Shown here piece by piece: positions 15,666 to 24,797 of a stretch of 64,000 bases of DNA. A program made the position numbers and the translations under genes. How positions within the stretch are numbered: position 1 is the stretch's first letter; each line of letters opens with the position of its first letter. The notes beneath the pieces were generated by a model. The model was not told the origin of the DNA and searched no databases. It saw only the letters and a program-made list of their open reading frames with translations. Origin of the DNA: Bacteroidota bacterium (GTDB lineage: Bacteria > Bacteroidota > Bacteroidia > Sphingobacteriales > Sphingobacteriaceae); the NCBI GenBank assembly GCA_018266915.1, contig JAFDZM010000050.1, positions 1-64,000 on the forward strand, written 5' to 3'.

Positions 15666-16483
15666 TCGGGTTTGGTGGCGGGCTTGTTTACGTTCAAAGG
15701 CTGTTGCGGATAGTAAAGCCTTTTATTGCGCAGGTACCTTTTCAGGCTGTTGCGGATGTAAGTGATAAATTCATATTCCGTTGCCGTAGTCACTATAAAA
15801 TAACCCGGACGATAATGTCGCATAAAGTCTGTCAGGTCAGGTTCTTTCAGCTTCGTGATATTGGCAACGTAGGAGTGATTAAACCGATAGTCGATCACAT
15901 TTTGCTGATAATCCTCTTCAATAATTCCCTGTAAATGTTTTGCGTTCCGCCCGGTACGGCTTAGCGAATTCCAAAGCGCATCTATACTTATACCAGCGCC
16001 ACCACCGGAAGGTGTACTGAGAATGCCATCATATGCACTTGACCCATATGCTTTATTAAAACTTTTCCTGGTTGCCTGCAATCGCTGCAATGGCGTAACC
16101 AGTGTATCCTTAATATCCACCTGTCTCAGTGGAATAGCTATGCGTTTTAGTGAGATGAGCAGATTGGAATTGTCCTTAACCGTAAGCGTATCGGCCAAGT
16201 AATCGAGTTTCAGAAAAACCAGTTTGTCGCCTGGCTTGGCATCGATCTTAAACTCGCCTTTCAGGTTATTGTAGAAGGATTCGCCCGAAGTGAGGTTCAT
16301 GATATTGGTGCGGGCGATGCGTTCCTTGGTGTCATTATCATAAACAACCCCTTCAAGCGGATTTTTATAATTAACTACCGGCTGCTTGTCCTGGGCATGG
16401 GCCCTGAAAAACAATCCGCAAAAAAGTAACAGCAGCCCAAGTCTCATTCTAAATTTAAAATTAAGCTTTCGGCTGTGCTTCAT
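15662..16483 (-). CDS. Carboxypeptidase-like regulatory-domain protein
   Basis: 273 residues from the ATG at 16483; an upstream TTG would add five. The signal peptide (RLGLLLLFCGLFFRAHAQ) is followed by a CarboxypepD_reg-like beta-sandwich (about 45-120: LEGVVYDNDTKERIARTNIMNLTSGESFYNNLKGEFKIDAKPGDKL), as in the front domain of SusC-like receptors, but with no TonB plug or barrel. The second half is basic and unrecognised (LKRYLRNKRLYYPQQP). Probably a periplasmic or cell-surface protein of unknown role. Confidence 0.8.
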   Translation of the reverse strand: MKHSRKLNFKFRMRLGLLLLFCGLFFRAHAQDKQPVVNYKNPLEGVVYDNDTKERIARTNIMNLTSGESFYNNLKGEFKIDAKPGDKLVFLKLDYLADTLTVKDNSNLLISLKRIAIPLRQVDIKDTLVTPLQRLQATRKSFNKAYGSSAYDGILSTPSGGGAGISIDALWNSLSRTGRNAKHLQGIIEEDYQQNVIDYRFNHSYVANITKLKEPDLTDFMRHYRPGYFIVTTATEYEFITYIRNSLKRYLRNKRLYYPQQPLNVNKPATKPD

Positions 16484-16510
16484 GCCACAATTTAACAAAA
16501 ATTAACATCA

Positions 16511-17350
16511 CTATTTCACTACAACGAGCTTCTGGCCAATCTTAATGTTGTTGTCCTGAAGGTTGTTTAACGCTTTCAGATCTTCAACAGTTATGCCAAA
16601 ACGCCGCGAAATAGAATATAGTGTGTCGCCGGTAACCACCGTGTACAATTTATTGGCCGTATCGGTTTGTACGGCAGAATCCTGCTTTGCAACAATTGTG
16701 TTATCATTTATTTGTGTCAGCACCCGGGTTTCACGATTCTCTTTTTGTGGCTCGGTTTCCGGAGTATCGTACTGGGTCAGATTATACTTCTGAATGATAT
16801 TGATCAGTAAATTGGGGTAATTTGGATTGGTTGCATAACCCGCGTCTTTTAACCCTTTGGCCCAACCTACATAATCGTTTTTATCTAATTGGAAAAGCTT
16901 GGAGTAACGCGGACGTTTTAAGAATTCGGAATGATCACGGAAGGAATCTTCCGGCTTATCATACACCCTGAAGCAATCATTATGAGCATCGTCATCCTTA
17001 TAATATCCTTTACCTTTCCAGTCGCTGGTGCATTTGATGCCGAAGTGGTTGTTTGCAACTCTGGCCAACTCGCCATTTCCACTGCCTGACTCAAATAAGC
17101 CCTGGGCAAGCGTGATACTTGCCGGAATACCGTACAAATTCATCTCCTGTATGGCGATGGTTTTGAAACGATCAATATAAGTCAGCGAGGTAAAAGGTGT
17201 ATAGTTTTTAATCCCTTCGCGGTTGTCTCTTTGAACGATTGCATTGTTCCGGCGTGCCTCGTGATTGCTGATCAGGCCATTATGAACCGAACAGGAGCTA
17301 AATAATATTGCATAAAGAATGATAGCAGTAAAAAGTGCGGTTTTGCGCAT
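16511..17350 (-). CDS. Glucosaminidase lipoprotein with C-terminal LysM
   Basis: 279 residues from the ATG at 17350. Lipoprotein signal with lipobox LFSSC, then a glucosaminidase (GH73-type) domain: IPASITLAQGLFESGSGNGELARVANNHFGIKC with the catalytic Glu in FESG, and a LysM peptidoglycan-binding module at the C-terminus (LYTVVTGDTLYSISRRFGITVEDLKALNNLQDNNIKIGQKLVV). It cleaves N-acetylglucosaminyl linkages in peptidoglycan. A paralogue follows immediately upstream on the same strand (17415-17942), probably from a tandem duplication in which only this copy kept LysM. Confidence 0.92.
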   Translation of the reverse strand: MRKTALFTAIILYAILFSSCSVHNGLISNHEARRNNAIVQRDNREGIKNYTPFTSLTYIDRFKTIAIQEMNLYGIPASITLAQGLFESGSGNGELARVANNHFGIKCTSDWKGKGYYKDDDAHNDCFRVYDKPEDSFRDHSEFLKRPRYSKLFQLDKNDYVGWAKGLKDAGYATNPNYPNLLINIIQKYNLTQYDTPETEPQKENRETRVLTQINDNTIVAKQDSAVQTDTANKLYTVVTGDTLYSISRRFGITVEDLKALNNLQDNNIKIGQKLVVVK

Positions 17351-17414
17351 AAGCAATAAATCTTAACAAATGGTATAAAATCTACGCCAAACTTAAGATT
17401 TAAAAATAAAATTA

Positions 17415-17942
17415 TTACTTAGCTTCTGCTAATTGCTTCTGATCCTCAGGATTTTCATCATAAGCATTCAGATTATACTTGCGAATAATAGCTAATACCT
17501 GTGCCGACCACTTGTGGCTACTGCAGTACCCGCTTCTTTGGATGCCTTTTGCCCACGCTGTGTAATCGTAATGGGTAAGGTTTTCGGCCAGGTGGCTGAA
17601 TTGAGGCCGGGTTGTCATGATTCGGGCAAAATCCTGGAAGGACTCCATCACCGAGCTATATTTTTTATAAAAGGTGCGTACTTTTTTATTGTCGTAAGTA
17701 TATGTGTGTGCGTCATAGCCTTTTACACCGAACTGGTTGTTCAGGTTCCTTGCTATTTTGCTATTGCCGTTACCGGATTCGTGCATGGCTACAGCCAATA
17801 CAATGCTAGCCGGAACGCCGGTTTCGTGCATAATACGCACAGCGTTATCCTTAAATTTCTCGATATAGGATTGTGAAGTGTTTTGGGCCGAAGCAACCAA
17901 AGTTGACACAATTAGGGATGTAATCAGTAATAGTTTCTTCAT
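17415..17942 (-). CDS. Secreted glucosaminidase domain protein
   Basis: 175 residues: signal peptide (MKKLLLITSLIVSTLVASAQ) and one glucosaminidase domain with VPASIVLAVAMHESGNGNSKIARNLNNQFGVKG, where Glu of HESG is the likely catalytic acid. It resembles the neighbouring LysM enzyme over the catalytic domain (SYIEKFKDNAVRIMHETGVPASI vs the same layout), ending soon after KYNLNAYDENPED. Likely a periplasmic peptidoglycan hydrolase. It starts 3 bp after the O-methyltransferase stop and is probably cotranscribed with it. Confidence 0.9.
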   Translation of the reverse strand: MKKLLLITSLIVSTLVASAQNTSQSYIEKFKDNAVRIMHETGVPASIVLAVAMHESGNGNSKIARNLNNQFGVKGYDAHTYTYDNKKVRTFYKKYSSVMESFQDFARIMTTRPQFSHLAENLTHYDYTAWAKGIQRSGYCSSHKWSAQVLAIIRKYNLNAYDENPEDQKQLAEAK

Positions 17943-17945
17943 AAT

Positions 17946-18584
17946 CTACTTTTTTCTAATGAGCATGATACCATCACGAACCGGGAGAATTAGTTTTTCA
18001 ACCCGTGTATCATTGGCAATCACATCATTAAGTTCTCTGATCGATCGGGTATCGGCATCGTCTTCATTGCCGTAAACCTTCCCTTTCCACAGAACATTAT
18101 CAATTATAATTAGTCCGCCTGACCTTACTTTGTCAAATATTAACTGAAAATAATGTAAATTATTCTTTTTATCTGCATCGATAAAAACAATATCAAAATT
18201 ATTTTCTTCCATTTCTACGATAATCTCGGCTGCCTGGCCGAAGTGTAGCCTTATTTTTTTATCCACATCTGTGGATTTAAAGTGTTGGACGAGCATCTCT
18301 TCCAGCTCGCGGTTCACTTCCATGGTATGGATAATGCCGTCTTCTGTCAATCCTTCAGCAAGGCAAATAGTGGCATAGCCCGTAAACGTTCCTATTTCTA
18401 AGATACGCTTCGGCAGCATCATTTTGCTGAGCATGCTTAACAGTCTGCCCTGGTAATGGCCCGACAACATATGAGGCCGCAACACCTTTAAATAGGTATC
18501 GCGATTGATCTTTTGCAATGTCGCGGGTTCCGCGTCGCAATGATCTTCCAGGTAGAGCTGAAGGTCATGAGGTAGGATCTCCAT
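17946..18584 (-). CDS. Class I SAM-dependent O-methyltransferase (family 3)
   Basis: 212 residues, the usual length of the catechol/caffeoyl-CoA-type family. SAM motif ILEIGTFTGYATICLAEGL, metal-binding Asp in IVFIDADKKNN and IIIDNVLWKGKV, and the typical C-terminus LPVRDGIMLIRKK. It transfers a methyl group from SAM to a hydroxyl of a small substrate, using a divalent metal; the substrate is unknown. Sits at the head of the glucosaminidase genes, 3 bp gap. Confidence 0.93.
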   Translation of the reverse strand: MEILPHDLQLYLEDHCDAEPATLQKINRDTYLKVLRPHMLSGHYQGRLLSMLSKMMLPKRILEIGTFTGYATICLAEGLTEDGIIHTMEVNRELEEMLVQHFKSTDVDKKIRLHFGQAAEIIVEMEENNFDIVFIDADKKNNLHYFQLIFDKVRSGGLIIIDNVLWKGKVYGNEDDADTRSIRELNDVIANDTRVEKLILPVRDGIMLIRKK

Positions 18585-18651
18585 TGCGGCAAAGGTACAA
18601 AAAATTAATTTAATGGAAATTTTGGGTGGTTTAAGCGTTGATTATCAGCGC

Positions 18652-19062
18652 TCAGGCAAATTTCTGCATCCACGACTGCAGCAGTATCACCGCCGAAACC
18701 GTATCCACCAATTCCTTGTTCTGCCTCGCCTTTTTGCCCATACCACTTTGTGCAATAGCGGCCGATGCCATTTTGGAAGTGAAGCGTTCATCCAGCATTT
18801 CAACCGGAATTTCGGGAAAGTTTTTTTTGAGCAAATTCACAAAACCCTTTACATGAATAGCTGATTGCGAAGGAGTATTATCCATTTGTTTAGGTTCACC
18901 TACTACAAAGCGTTCAACCTGTTCGGTTCGCAGATATTTTTTCAGATAATCGATAATATCTTTCGGATGTATTGTATCTAATCCCGTTGCGATGATCTGC
19001 ATAGGGTCTGTCACCGCAATTCCGATGCGCTTGGTACCGTAATCGAAAGCCATCACCCTCAT
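18652..19062 (-). CDS. ruvX: RuvX/YqgF, pre-16S rRNA nuclease / Holliday junction resolvase-like
   Basis: 136 residues from the ATG at 19062, which places MAFDYGTKRIGIAV at the front as in the family; the longer upstream frame runs through a repeat region and is not credible. RNase H fold with Asp in FDYG, Glu in FVVGEP, and the closing DTVSAVILLQSWM. In E. coli the homologue matures the 5' end of 16S rRNA. Divergent from holB; the 150 bp between them are filled with an inverted repeat. Confidence 0.93.
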   Translation of the reverse strand: MRVMAFDYGTKRIGIAVTDPMQIIATGLDTIHPKDIIDYLKKYLRTEQVERFVVGEPKQMDNTPSQSAIHVKGFVNLLKKNFPEIPVEMLDERFTSKMASAAIAQSGMGKKARQNKELVDTVSAVILLQSWMQKFA

Positions 19063-19196
19063 TTGAGATGTGAGATATAAGATGTGAGATATGAGAGCAT
19101 GCTCAAAGATAAGCCTATACAAATGACTTAGTGTAAAAATGCTAAAGAAATTGCAGGTCGTCTCACTTCTCATATCTCACATCTCAAATCTAATTC
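19060..19196. repeat. Inverted repeat of GATGTGAGATAT units between ruvX and holB
   Basis: On the left, TTGAGATGTGAGATATAAG then GATGTGAGATATGAGAG (19063-19098); on the right, CTTCTCATATCTCACATCTC (about 19164-19183) is the reverse complement of the second unit. Together they form an imperfect inverted repeat whose arms are some 65 bp apart, plus a direct repetition inside the left arm. It covers the divergent promoter region of both genes. Confidence 0.75.
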
Positions 19197-19210
19197 TTAA
19201 TTTGCACCAA

Positions 19211-20356
19211 ATGCAGTTTAAACATATAGCGGGGCAACAAGCTGTGAAGCAAAGGCTTATTAATACGGTGAAAGACAACCGGGTGAGTCATGCGCAGTTG
19301 TTTTTGGGACCGGAAGGTTCCGGAAGCCTGGCCCTTGCTGTTGCTTATGCGCAATATTTATCCTGCGAGGACCGCAAGCCGGATGATTCCTGCGGGCTTT
19401 GTGCATCTTGCCGCAAGTATCAGAAATTAATGCACCCTGATCTGCATTTTTCGTATCCTTTCTTCGCAAAAGACAAAAATGATACGGCACTCACTTTTAT
19501 TGAGCAATGGCGTGAGGCATTATCTGCTAATCCATACCTGAGCCTTGATATCTGGCGGAGTTACCTGGATGCAGAAAATAAACAGGCTAACATCAACATC
19601 GCTGAGTGCCACCAGATCATTAAGAAGCTAAGTTTTAAGCCGTTTGAATCGGAATATAAAATACTGATCCTTTGGCTGCCTGAATATCTGGACAAGGAAG
19701 GTAACTCACTACTCAAAGTTATTGAGGAGCCGCAACCGAACACTTTGTTCCTGCTGGTTGCACAAAACCAGGATCAGATACTGAATACTATTTTATCGCG
19801 TACCCAGTTGGTGAAAATTCCTGCTTTGACTTATGATGAGATTAAAGAGGAATTGATGCAAAACCATCACCAAACCGAATTCGCGGCATCGGAAATTGCT
19901 TATTTAAGTAATGGCAATCTCACTGAAGCACTTTCTATGCTGCAGCAGGAAAACAAAAGTTACCATACTTTATTTGTACAATGGTTGCGTTTGTGTTTCG
20001 GCAATAAAGGATCGGAAGTAATGGACTTTGTAGATCAGGCTTCAAAAATGGGCCGAGAAAACCAGAAGAATTTTTTGCGGTACGGAATCAGCTTTATCCG
20101 CGAATGCTGTTTGCTGATGGCTGGTGCAGGGAACCTGGTTCATTTACCGTCAAACGAACTGGAAACAGCACAAAAGATGACCAACGTGATGAATACCGCC
20201 ATGGCCCAAGCCATCAGCACCGAGCTGGAAAAGGCGCATTATCATGTGGAACGAAATGCTAATCCGAAAATCTTATTTTTAGATGTATCTTTACAAATTA
20301 TTAAAATTTTAAATTTTAAAACGCTCCCTGCGGGGACTCACTATATACCAAACTAA
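19211..20356 (+). CDS. holB: DNA polymerase III delta' subunit (clamp loader)
   Basis: 381 residues from the ATG at 19211 (MQFKHIAGQQAVKQRLINTVKDNRVSHAQLFLGPEGSG); a start further upstream would lie in the inverted repeat. AAA+ clamp-loader fold with a zinc cluster LSCEDRKPDDSCGLCASCRKYQKLMHPDLHF and the sensor region LLKVIEEPQPNTLFLLVAQN, ILSRTQL. The P-loop is degenerate (GPEGSGSLA), which is normal for delta'. It helps load the sliding clamp. Followed after 3 bp by ricT and then gldH, as is common in the phylum. Confidence 0.95.
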   Translation: MQFKHIAGQQAVKQRLINTVKDNRVSHAQLFLGPEGSGSLALAVAYAQYLSCEDRKPDDSCGLCASCRKYQKLMHPDLHFSYPFFAKDKNDTALTFIEQWREALSANPYLSLDIWRSYLDAENKQANINIAECHQIIKKLSFKPFESEYKILILWLPEYLDKEGNSLLKVIEEPQPNTLFLLVAQNQDQILNTILSRTQLVKIPALTYDEIKEELMQNHHQTEFAASEIAYLSNGNLTEALSMLQQENKSYHTLFVQWLRLCFGNKGSEVMDFVDQASKMGRENQKNFLRYGISFIRECCLLMAGAGNLVHLPSNELETAQKMTNVMNTAMAQAISTELEKAHYHVERNANPKILFLDVSLQIIKILNFKTLPAGTHYIPN

Positions 20357-20359
20357 ACT

Positions 20360-21676
20360 ATGGGATGTGGAAGTTGCTCATCAGGCGGATGTACCCCCGC
20401 CGGCTGTAAAAGTAATGGCGCGTGCCTTACTAACGGCTGCAGCAAATTAGATGTTTACGACTGGCTGTCGAATATGGACATGCCGGCAAATTATAGGCCC
20501 TTTTCAATTATCGAAGTGAAATTTAAAGGTTCGCGTAAGGACTTTTTTGTCAATACCGATAATATTTACCTTGAGGCGGGTGAGCTGGTGGTGGTTGAAA
20601 CACCTACCGGCGGGTTCGACGTGGGCCACGTTTCAGTGACCGGAGAGCTGGTCCGCATGCAGATGACAAAACATCGCGTTAACGAAGCTGATATCACCAA
20701 AAAGATTTACCGAAAAGCTACTCCGGCTGATGTGGACAAATGGAAAGCTGCCAAAGAACTGGAATGGGAAACCATGCACAAAACGCGCAAATTGGCGTTA
20801 GAACTCGGTTTGTCGATGAAGATAAGTGATGTGGATTACCAAGGCGACAAAACCAAGGCCACGTTCTATTATACAGCCGAAGGCCGCGTCGACTTTCGCG
20901 AGCTGATCAAAAAGATGGCTGAGGCTTTCCGGATCAGGATCGAGATGCGGCAGATTGGTATGCGACAGGAAGCAAGTCGTTTAGGCGGCATAGGGTCGTG
21001 TGGCCGTGAACTTTGCTGCTCAACCTGGCTGACGGATTTTAAAACGGTTTCTACTTCTGCAGCGCGCTATCAGAATCTTTCATTGAATACTTTAAAGTTG
21101 GCCGGACAGTGTGGTAAATTAAAATGTTGCCTTAATTACGAACTGGATACTTACATGGATGCGCTGAAATATATTCCGGATAATGTGAATATATTAAAGA
21201 CCGAAAAAGGCGATGCCCGTTTACAAAAAACCGATATCTTTAAACGATTGATGTGGTTCAGCTACCCGATGGAAGATAGTTGGATACCTCTGGAAATTGA
21301 CCGGGTTAAAGAGATACAACAACAAAACAGGGACGGCATTATACCACCAGATCTTGGTGAAATTGTTGAAATAGAAAGTAAACCGGCAAAAGTGCTGGAT
21401 TACGAAAACGTGGTTGGCCAGGACAGTCTTACCCGCCTGGATGAACGTAACCGCAATAAGAATAAAAATAAGAACAAGAATAAAAACAGGAACCCGGACA
21501 ACAGGCAGCCACAAAGCGCAGCTACTCAGCAACAACAACAGCCAAAAGAGCAGAAACCACAAGCAGAAGCTAATAAGAACAATGGCCAGAATAACAAGAA
21601 CCGTAACAACCGCCGTTTTAAACCGAACAGGAATAACCGGAACGACCAGAATAAAGGGAATGAAAGCGGCTCGTAA
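20360..21676 (+). CDS. ricT: PSP1/RicT-like cytosolic protein
   Basis: 438 residues. A Cys-rich N-terminus (CGSCSSGGCTPAGC) precedes the PSP1 domain, which carries the family cysteines GSCGRELCCSTWL and GQCGKLKCCLNYELD, Fe-S ligands in B. subtilis RicT, part of the complex that modulates RNase Y and mRNA processing. The last 75 residues are a low-complexity Asn/Lys/Gln tail (KNKNKNKNK, then QQQQQP and NNKNRNNRR), likely disordered and RNA-interacting (inference). The 3' end overlaps gldH by 17 bp. Confidence 0.92.
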   Translation: MGCGSCSSGGCTPAGCKSNGACLTNGCSKLDVYDWLSNMDMPANYRPFSIIEVKFKGSRKDFFVNTDNIYLEAGELVVVETPTGGFDVGHVSVTGELVRMQMTKHRVNEADITKKIYRKATPADVDKWKAAKELEWETMHKTRKLALELGLSMKISDVDYQGDKTKATFYYTAEGRVDFRELIKKMAEAFRIRIEMRQIGMRQEASRLGGIGSCGRELCCSTWLTDFKTVSTSAARYQNLSLNTLKLAGQCGKLKCCLNYELDTYMDALKYIPDNVNILKTEKGDARLQKTDIFKRLMWFSYPMEDSWIPLEIDRVKEIQQQNRDGIIPPDLGEIVEIESKPAKVLDYENVVGQDSLTRLDERNRNKNKNKNKNKNRNPDNRQPQSAATQQQQQPKEQKPQAEANKNNGQNNKNRNNRRFKPNRNNRNDQNKGNESGS

Positions 21677-22139
21677 TTTATTCTTTGCTGCATTGCCTGT
21701 TTGGGCCATGCTTTTTCTGAATGGCTGTACTGACCCAAATATGATCGTCGATCAGAATACCCCAATCGATAATCATAATTGGTCGTATGCTAATACGGTG
21801 AAGAACGAGGTTAAAATTGATGACCCCTCTTTACCTTATAATATCTATATCAACCTACGGGTTACCGGCGAATATAAATACTCTAACATATTTGTGTTGT
21901 TGCATAAAAGCGGCCCGAAATTGAAAGGCACCACCCGTTTCGAAATCAAACTAGCCGATTTGGATGGTGAATGGTTAGGGCAGGGATCAGGCAATTTATA
22001 CAGTTACCAGGTGCCGATCATGACCAACTTTAAATTCCCTGAAAAAGGCACTTATACTTTCAGTATCGAGCAAAATATGCGCGATAACCCCCTTCACGAA
22101 GTGAATGATGTGGGTATGCGCGTAGAAAAGGCCAAATAA
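21660..22139 (+). CDS. gldH: Gliding motility lipoprotein GldH
   Basis: 159 residues from the ATG at 21660, which gives a proper lipoprotein signal (AALPVWAMLFLNGC); the longer open frame upstream lies in the ricT tail. The body matches GldH: NHNWSYANTVKNEVKIDDPSLPYNIYINLRVTGEYKYSNIF ... MRDNPLHEVNDVGMRVEK. In Flavobacterium GldH is needed for gliding and type IX secretion, but the gene is widely conserved in non-gliding relatives. It overlaps ricT by 17 bp, so the two are coupled. Confidence 0.93.
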   Translation: MKAARNLFFAALPVWAMLFLNGCTDPNMIVDQNTPIDNHNWSYANTVKNEVKIDDPSLPYNIYINLRVTGEYKYSNIFVLLHKSGPKLKGTTRFEIKLADLDGEWLGQGSGNLYSYQVPIMTNFKFPEKGTYTFSIEQNMRDNPLHEVNDVGMRVEKAK

Positions 22140-22192
22140 CGCTCAGATCATTTTATTAAAAACTATACCCAATAACTACTGTTCTATTTATA

Positions 22193-22450
22193 ATGGGAAA
22201 GTGGTTGTTGATGTTTGGTTTGTTTATTTTAATCGCAGCAATAGCGTGCGTCAGGGGGCCTGAGGGTGCCGAAAGTGATTCTTCTGCCGACGCTAAATTG
22301 GGTGGCGGTTCGCTGCACATTGATAGCTTTAGAGCAACCAGCACCGGAGTTACAGGAAGCACCGCTTCCAAATACAGCACGGTGGATACTCCTAAAAACA
22401 ATCTCTCATCTCCTTATATCGCTGATTCGCTGAACAAGAAAAAGCAGTGA
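22193..22450 (+). CDS. Small membrane-anchored hypothetical protein
   Basis: 85 residues with an N-terminal hydrophobic helix (WLLMFGLFILIAAIACV) and a Ser/Thr/Gly-rich polar remainder. The helix is followed by CVRG, so it could be a weak lipoprotein signal instead of a plain anchor. No family recognised. Lies between gldH and rmuC on the same strand. Confidence 0.6.
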   Translation: MGKWLLMFGLFILIAAIACVRGPEGAESDSSADAKLGGGSLHIDSFRATSTGVTGSTASKYSTVDTPKNNLSSPYIADSLNKKKQ

Positions 22451-22495
22451 TGATAAAATAATTTCTCCTCATATTTTAAATTTCCTACCTTCGTT

Positions 22496-22503
22496 TTGCT
22501 AAA
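22496..22503 (+). promoter_or_regulatory. Possible -7 box of rmuC
   Basis: TACCTTCG, one base from the TAnnTTTG consensus, 12 bp before the rmuC ATG. If used, the message would have a very short leader. Confidence 0.4.
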
Positions 22504-22515
22504 ATTTTTATCAAA

Positions 22516-23892
22516 ATGAGTGTGGTTATTCTTGTTGTTTCTATCGTAGTATTGATCGTTGCCGTTGTTCTGTTCCTGCAAAAACCAAAAGGGGTTAATG
22601 GGGTATCGGAAGAAGAATTACAACGTTTGCGCGAAGAAAGCAACCGGTTGCAGATAGAGATCGCCACACTACAGAGCAGGATAAATGGGATACTATCGGA
22701 AAAGGAATCCGTAACTGCATTATTAAAGGAAGAGAAAGACAGGATTACTGCTGAACTTTCACATGAACGCGAAAAGCTGGCACAAGCAAATCAATCGCTT
22801 GAAAGCGCACGCTCGTATTACAAGGCCCAGCAGGAAAAAATACAGGAACAAAAAGCAGAGGTAGAACAGATCCGCCAGAATTTTCAGCGGGAATTTGAAA
22901 ATATTGCTAATAAGTTATTGGATGAAAAGTCCCAGAAGTTTGTTGAGACCAATAAGAACAACCTGGACGTTTTGCTAAATCCTTTGAAAGAAAACATTAA
23001 ACTTTTTGAGGAAAAGGTAGAGAAGGTTTATAAGGCTGAATCGGATGAGCGGAATGTGCTGAAAGGTGAGATCACCAAGCTGATGGAGCTAAATAAACAA
23101 ATCAGCGAGGAAGCTAATAACCTGACCAAAGCCCTCAAAGCTGATACCAAAAAACAAGGTAACTGGGGTGAAATTGTGCTTGACCGTATCCTGGAAGCTT
23201 CCGGGCTGATAGAAGGCGAAAGCTATACTAAACAAGGCAAAGGCCTTAACTTGACGGACGAAGACGGCAACCGATTCCAGCCGGACGTGATAATCAACCT
23301 GCCGGATAATAAACATATCATCATCGACTCAAAAGTTTCCTTATTGGCTTATGAGCGCTTTATCAACTGTGAAACAGAAGAGGAGCGTGAGACTTATACC
23401 AAACAACATATCCTTTCTATAAAAACCCATATTAACGGCTTAGGCGGCAAAAACTACCAGGATTTATATGGCATTAACTCGCCCGATTTTGTTCTGCTGT
23501 TTGTGCCGATTGAATCCTCCTTCGTGATCGCCATTCAGCGTGATGTAGAGCTGTTTGAATTTGCCTGGAATAAAAAGGTGGTTATGGTTACCCCATCTAC
23601 CTTATTGGCTACTTTGAAAACTGTAGCATCCATTTGGAAACAGGAACAACAAACCCGTAATGCGATCGACATTGCAACCAAAGCAGGTGCTCTATACGAC
23701 AAATTTGTAGGCTTTATTGCTGATCTGAAGAAGGTCGGCGACAACCTGGACCGTTCCAAAGAAGCCTATAATGAAGCGTTCGGCAAACTTTCAACCGGTT
23801 CAGGGAACATCGTTGGCCGTGTTGAAAATCTGAGAAAATTGGGCGCAAAGGCAACTAAGCAGATCGATCAGAAAATGATTGACGGGGAATAA
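22516..23892 (+). CDS. rmuC: DNA recombination protein RmuC
   Basis: 458 residues. An N-terminal membrane helix (VVILVVSIVVLIVAVVLFL), a coiled coil over about 35-215, then the RmuC nuclease-like domain: KKQGNWGEIVLDRILEASGLIEGESYTKQ, PDVIINLPDNKHIIIDSKVSLLAYERF and FVPIESSF. In E. coli RmuC limits recombination between inverted repeats; PD-(D/E)xK-like residues are in the DSKVS strand. Standard length and complete. Confidence 0.96.
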   Translation: MSVVILVVSIVVLIVAVVLFLQKPKGVNGVSEEELQRLREESNRLQIEIATLQSRINGILSEKESVTALLKEEKDRITAELSHEREKLAQANQSLESARSYYKAQQEKIQEQKAEVEQIRQNFQREFENIANKLLDEKSQKFVETNKNNLDVLLNPLKENIKLFEEKVEKVYKAESDERNVLKGEITKLMELNKQISEEANNLTKALKADTKKQGNWGEIVLDRILEASGLIEGESYTKQGKGLNLTDEDGNRFQPDVIINLPDNKHIIIDSKVSLLAYERFINCETEEERETYTKQHILSIKTHINGLGGKNYQDLYGINSPDFVLLFVPIESSFVIAIQRDVELFEFAWNKKVVMVTPSTLLATLKTVASIWKQEQQTRNAIDIATKAGALYDKFVGFIADLKKVGDNLDRSKEAYNEAFGKLSTGSGNIVGRVENLRKLGAKATKQIDQKMIDGE

Positions 23893-23896
23893 TCCA

Positions 23897-24751
23897 TCAA
23901 TTAATCACACAATCATACTTCGAAGTAGCCACCGCAGTTCCATCAACATTGATCTTAGGTGAGGTTACCTTAATTTTTATATTGACTGTACCTACTTTTG
24001 ATATAGGGAAGCTGTCCTTTATACTGTAAACCATATTACCGGTGCCTGTGCCGCTCATATCAGCAGAGACCTTGCCGATTTGCAAATTCATATTGAAGTT
24101 AGGTATCATATCAAAGTATGCTTTACCGTCAGCAATTCTTACCAATTTGTATGTTATTCCCATGTCAACTTTTACACTGTTTCCCTCTTTGCCGACAGGG
24201 ATATTCATTGGTCCCCCTTGAGTAAAAGAATCTCCTGGCTTTAGTGGTTTATCCGGAAACTGTATCTGTTTCTGCATCATGTTCATCATTTGTTCCATTT
24301 TCTTTTGTGCACTGTCAGCCACGGCTTTTCCATATGCAGAATCAATTTTTATTTTCCAATCCTGTGTTACATGGCCAGACATTTTAATGTCTTTTTCAGT
24401 AGCCTTTGGTGGAATAGGCACTTGGTTGCCATTTGCGGAAACCGAAATATTGGTGATCTTATAATCCATATTTATCGGCACCGATTGATCTGCGCCAAGC
24501 GCTCCCGTTTTCATTACCCCTGCCAGGGCAAGCGACACATTAGCATTTACAGGTTGAGTTATGCCTTGCTCTTTCAATTTATTGATTATCAACGAGTCGC
24601 CGGTTACAGTTGCCGTTGCCTTCATCTCCAAGCTCACGTTGGTTTGATAATTGTGATTGGGCAGGTATTTTAACTTAAATACAACTCCGTGCTGAGCCCA
24701 AAGCTGTGTGAAGCTGAAGCAAATAAATGCAAGCAAAAAAATCTTTTTCAT
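23897..24751 (-). CDS. DUF6263-like secreted protein
   Basis: 284 residues: signal peptide (MKKIFLLAFICFSFTQLWAQ) and a body rich in beta strands with repeated K-x-T/N-V-S patterns (NYQTNVSLEMKATATVTGD, KITNISVSANGNQVPIPP, PISKVGTVNIKIKVTSPKINV). This fits the Bacteroidota DUF6263 family; function unknown. Convergent with rmuC, 4 bp apart. The assignment to this exact DUF is from memory of the pattern. Confidence 0.7.
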   Translation of the reverse strand: MKKIFLLAFICFSFTQLWAQHGVVFKLKYLPNHNYQTNVSLEMKATATVTGDSLIINKLKEQGITQPVNANVSLALAGVMKTGALGADQSVPINMDYKITNISVSANGNQVPIPPKATEKDIKMSGHVTQDWKIKIDSAYGKAVADSAQKKMEQMMNMMQKQIQFPDKPLKPGDSFTQGGPMNIPVGKEGNSVKVDMGITYKLVRIADGKAYFDMIPNFNMNLQIGKVSADMSGTGTGNMVYSIKDSFPISKVGTVNIKIKVTSPKINVDGTAVATSKYDCVIN

Positions 24752-24797
24752 AAGGTTGGTTTTTAGTATTTTATATTATTAAATATGTAAAAATAAA

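Noticed and set aside
19063..19173. N-terminal extension of RuvX
   Set aside because: The extension is translated inverted-repeat sequence; family proteins begin at the MRVMAFDYG start.
21414..21659. N-terminal extension of GldH in the +frame of the ricT tail
   Set aside because: It lacks a signal sequence and is low-complexity; the ATG at 21660 gives a proper lipoprotein signal.
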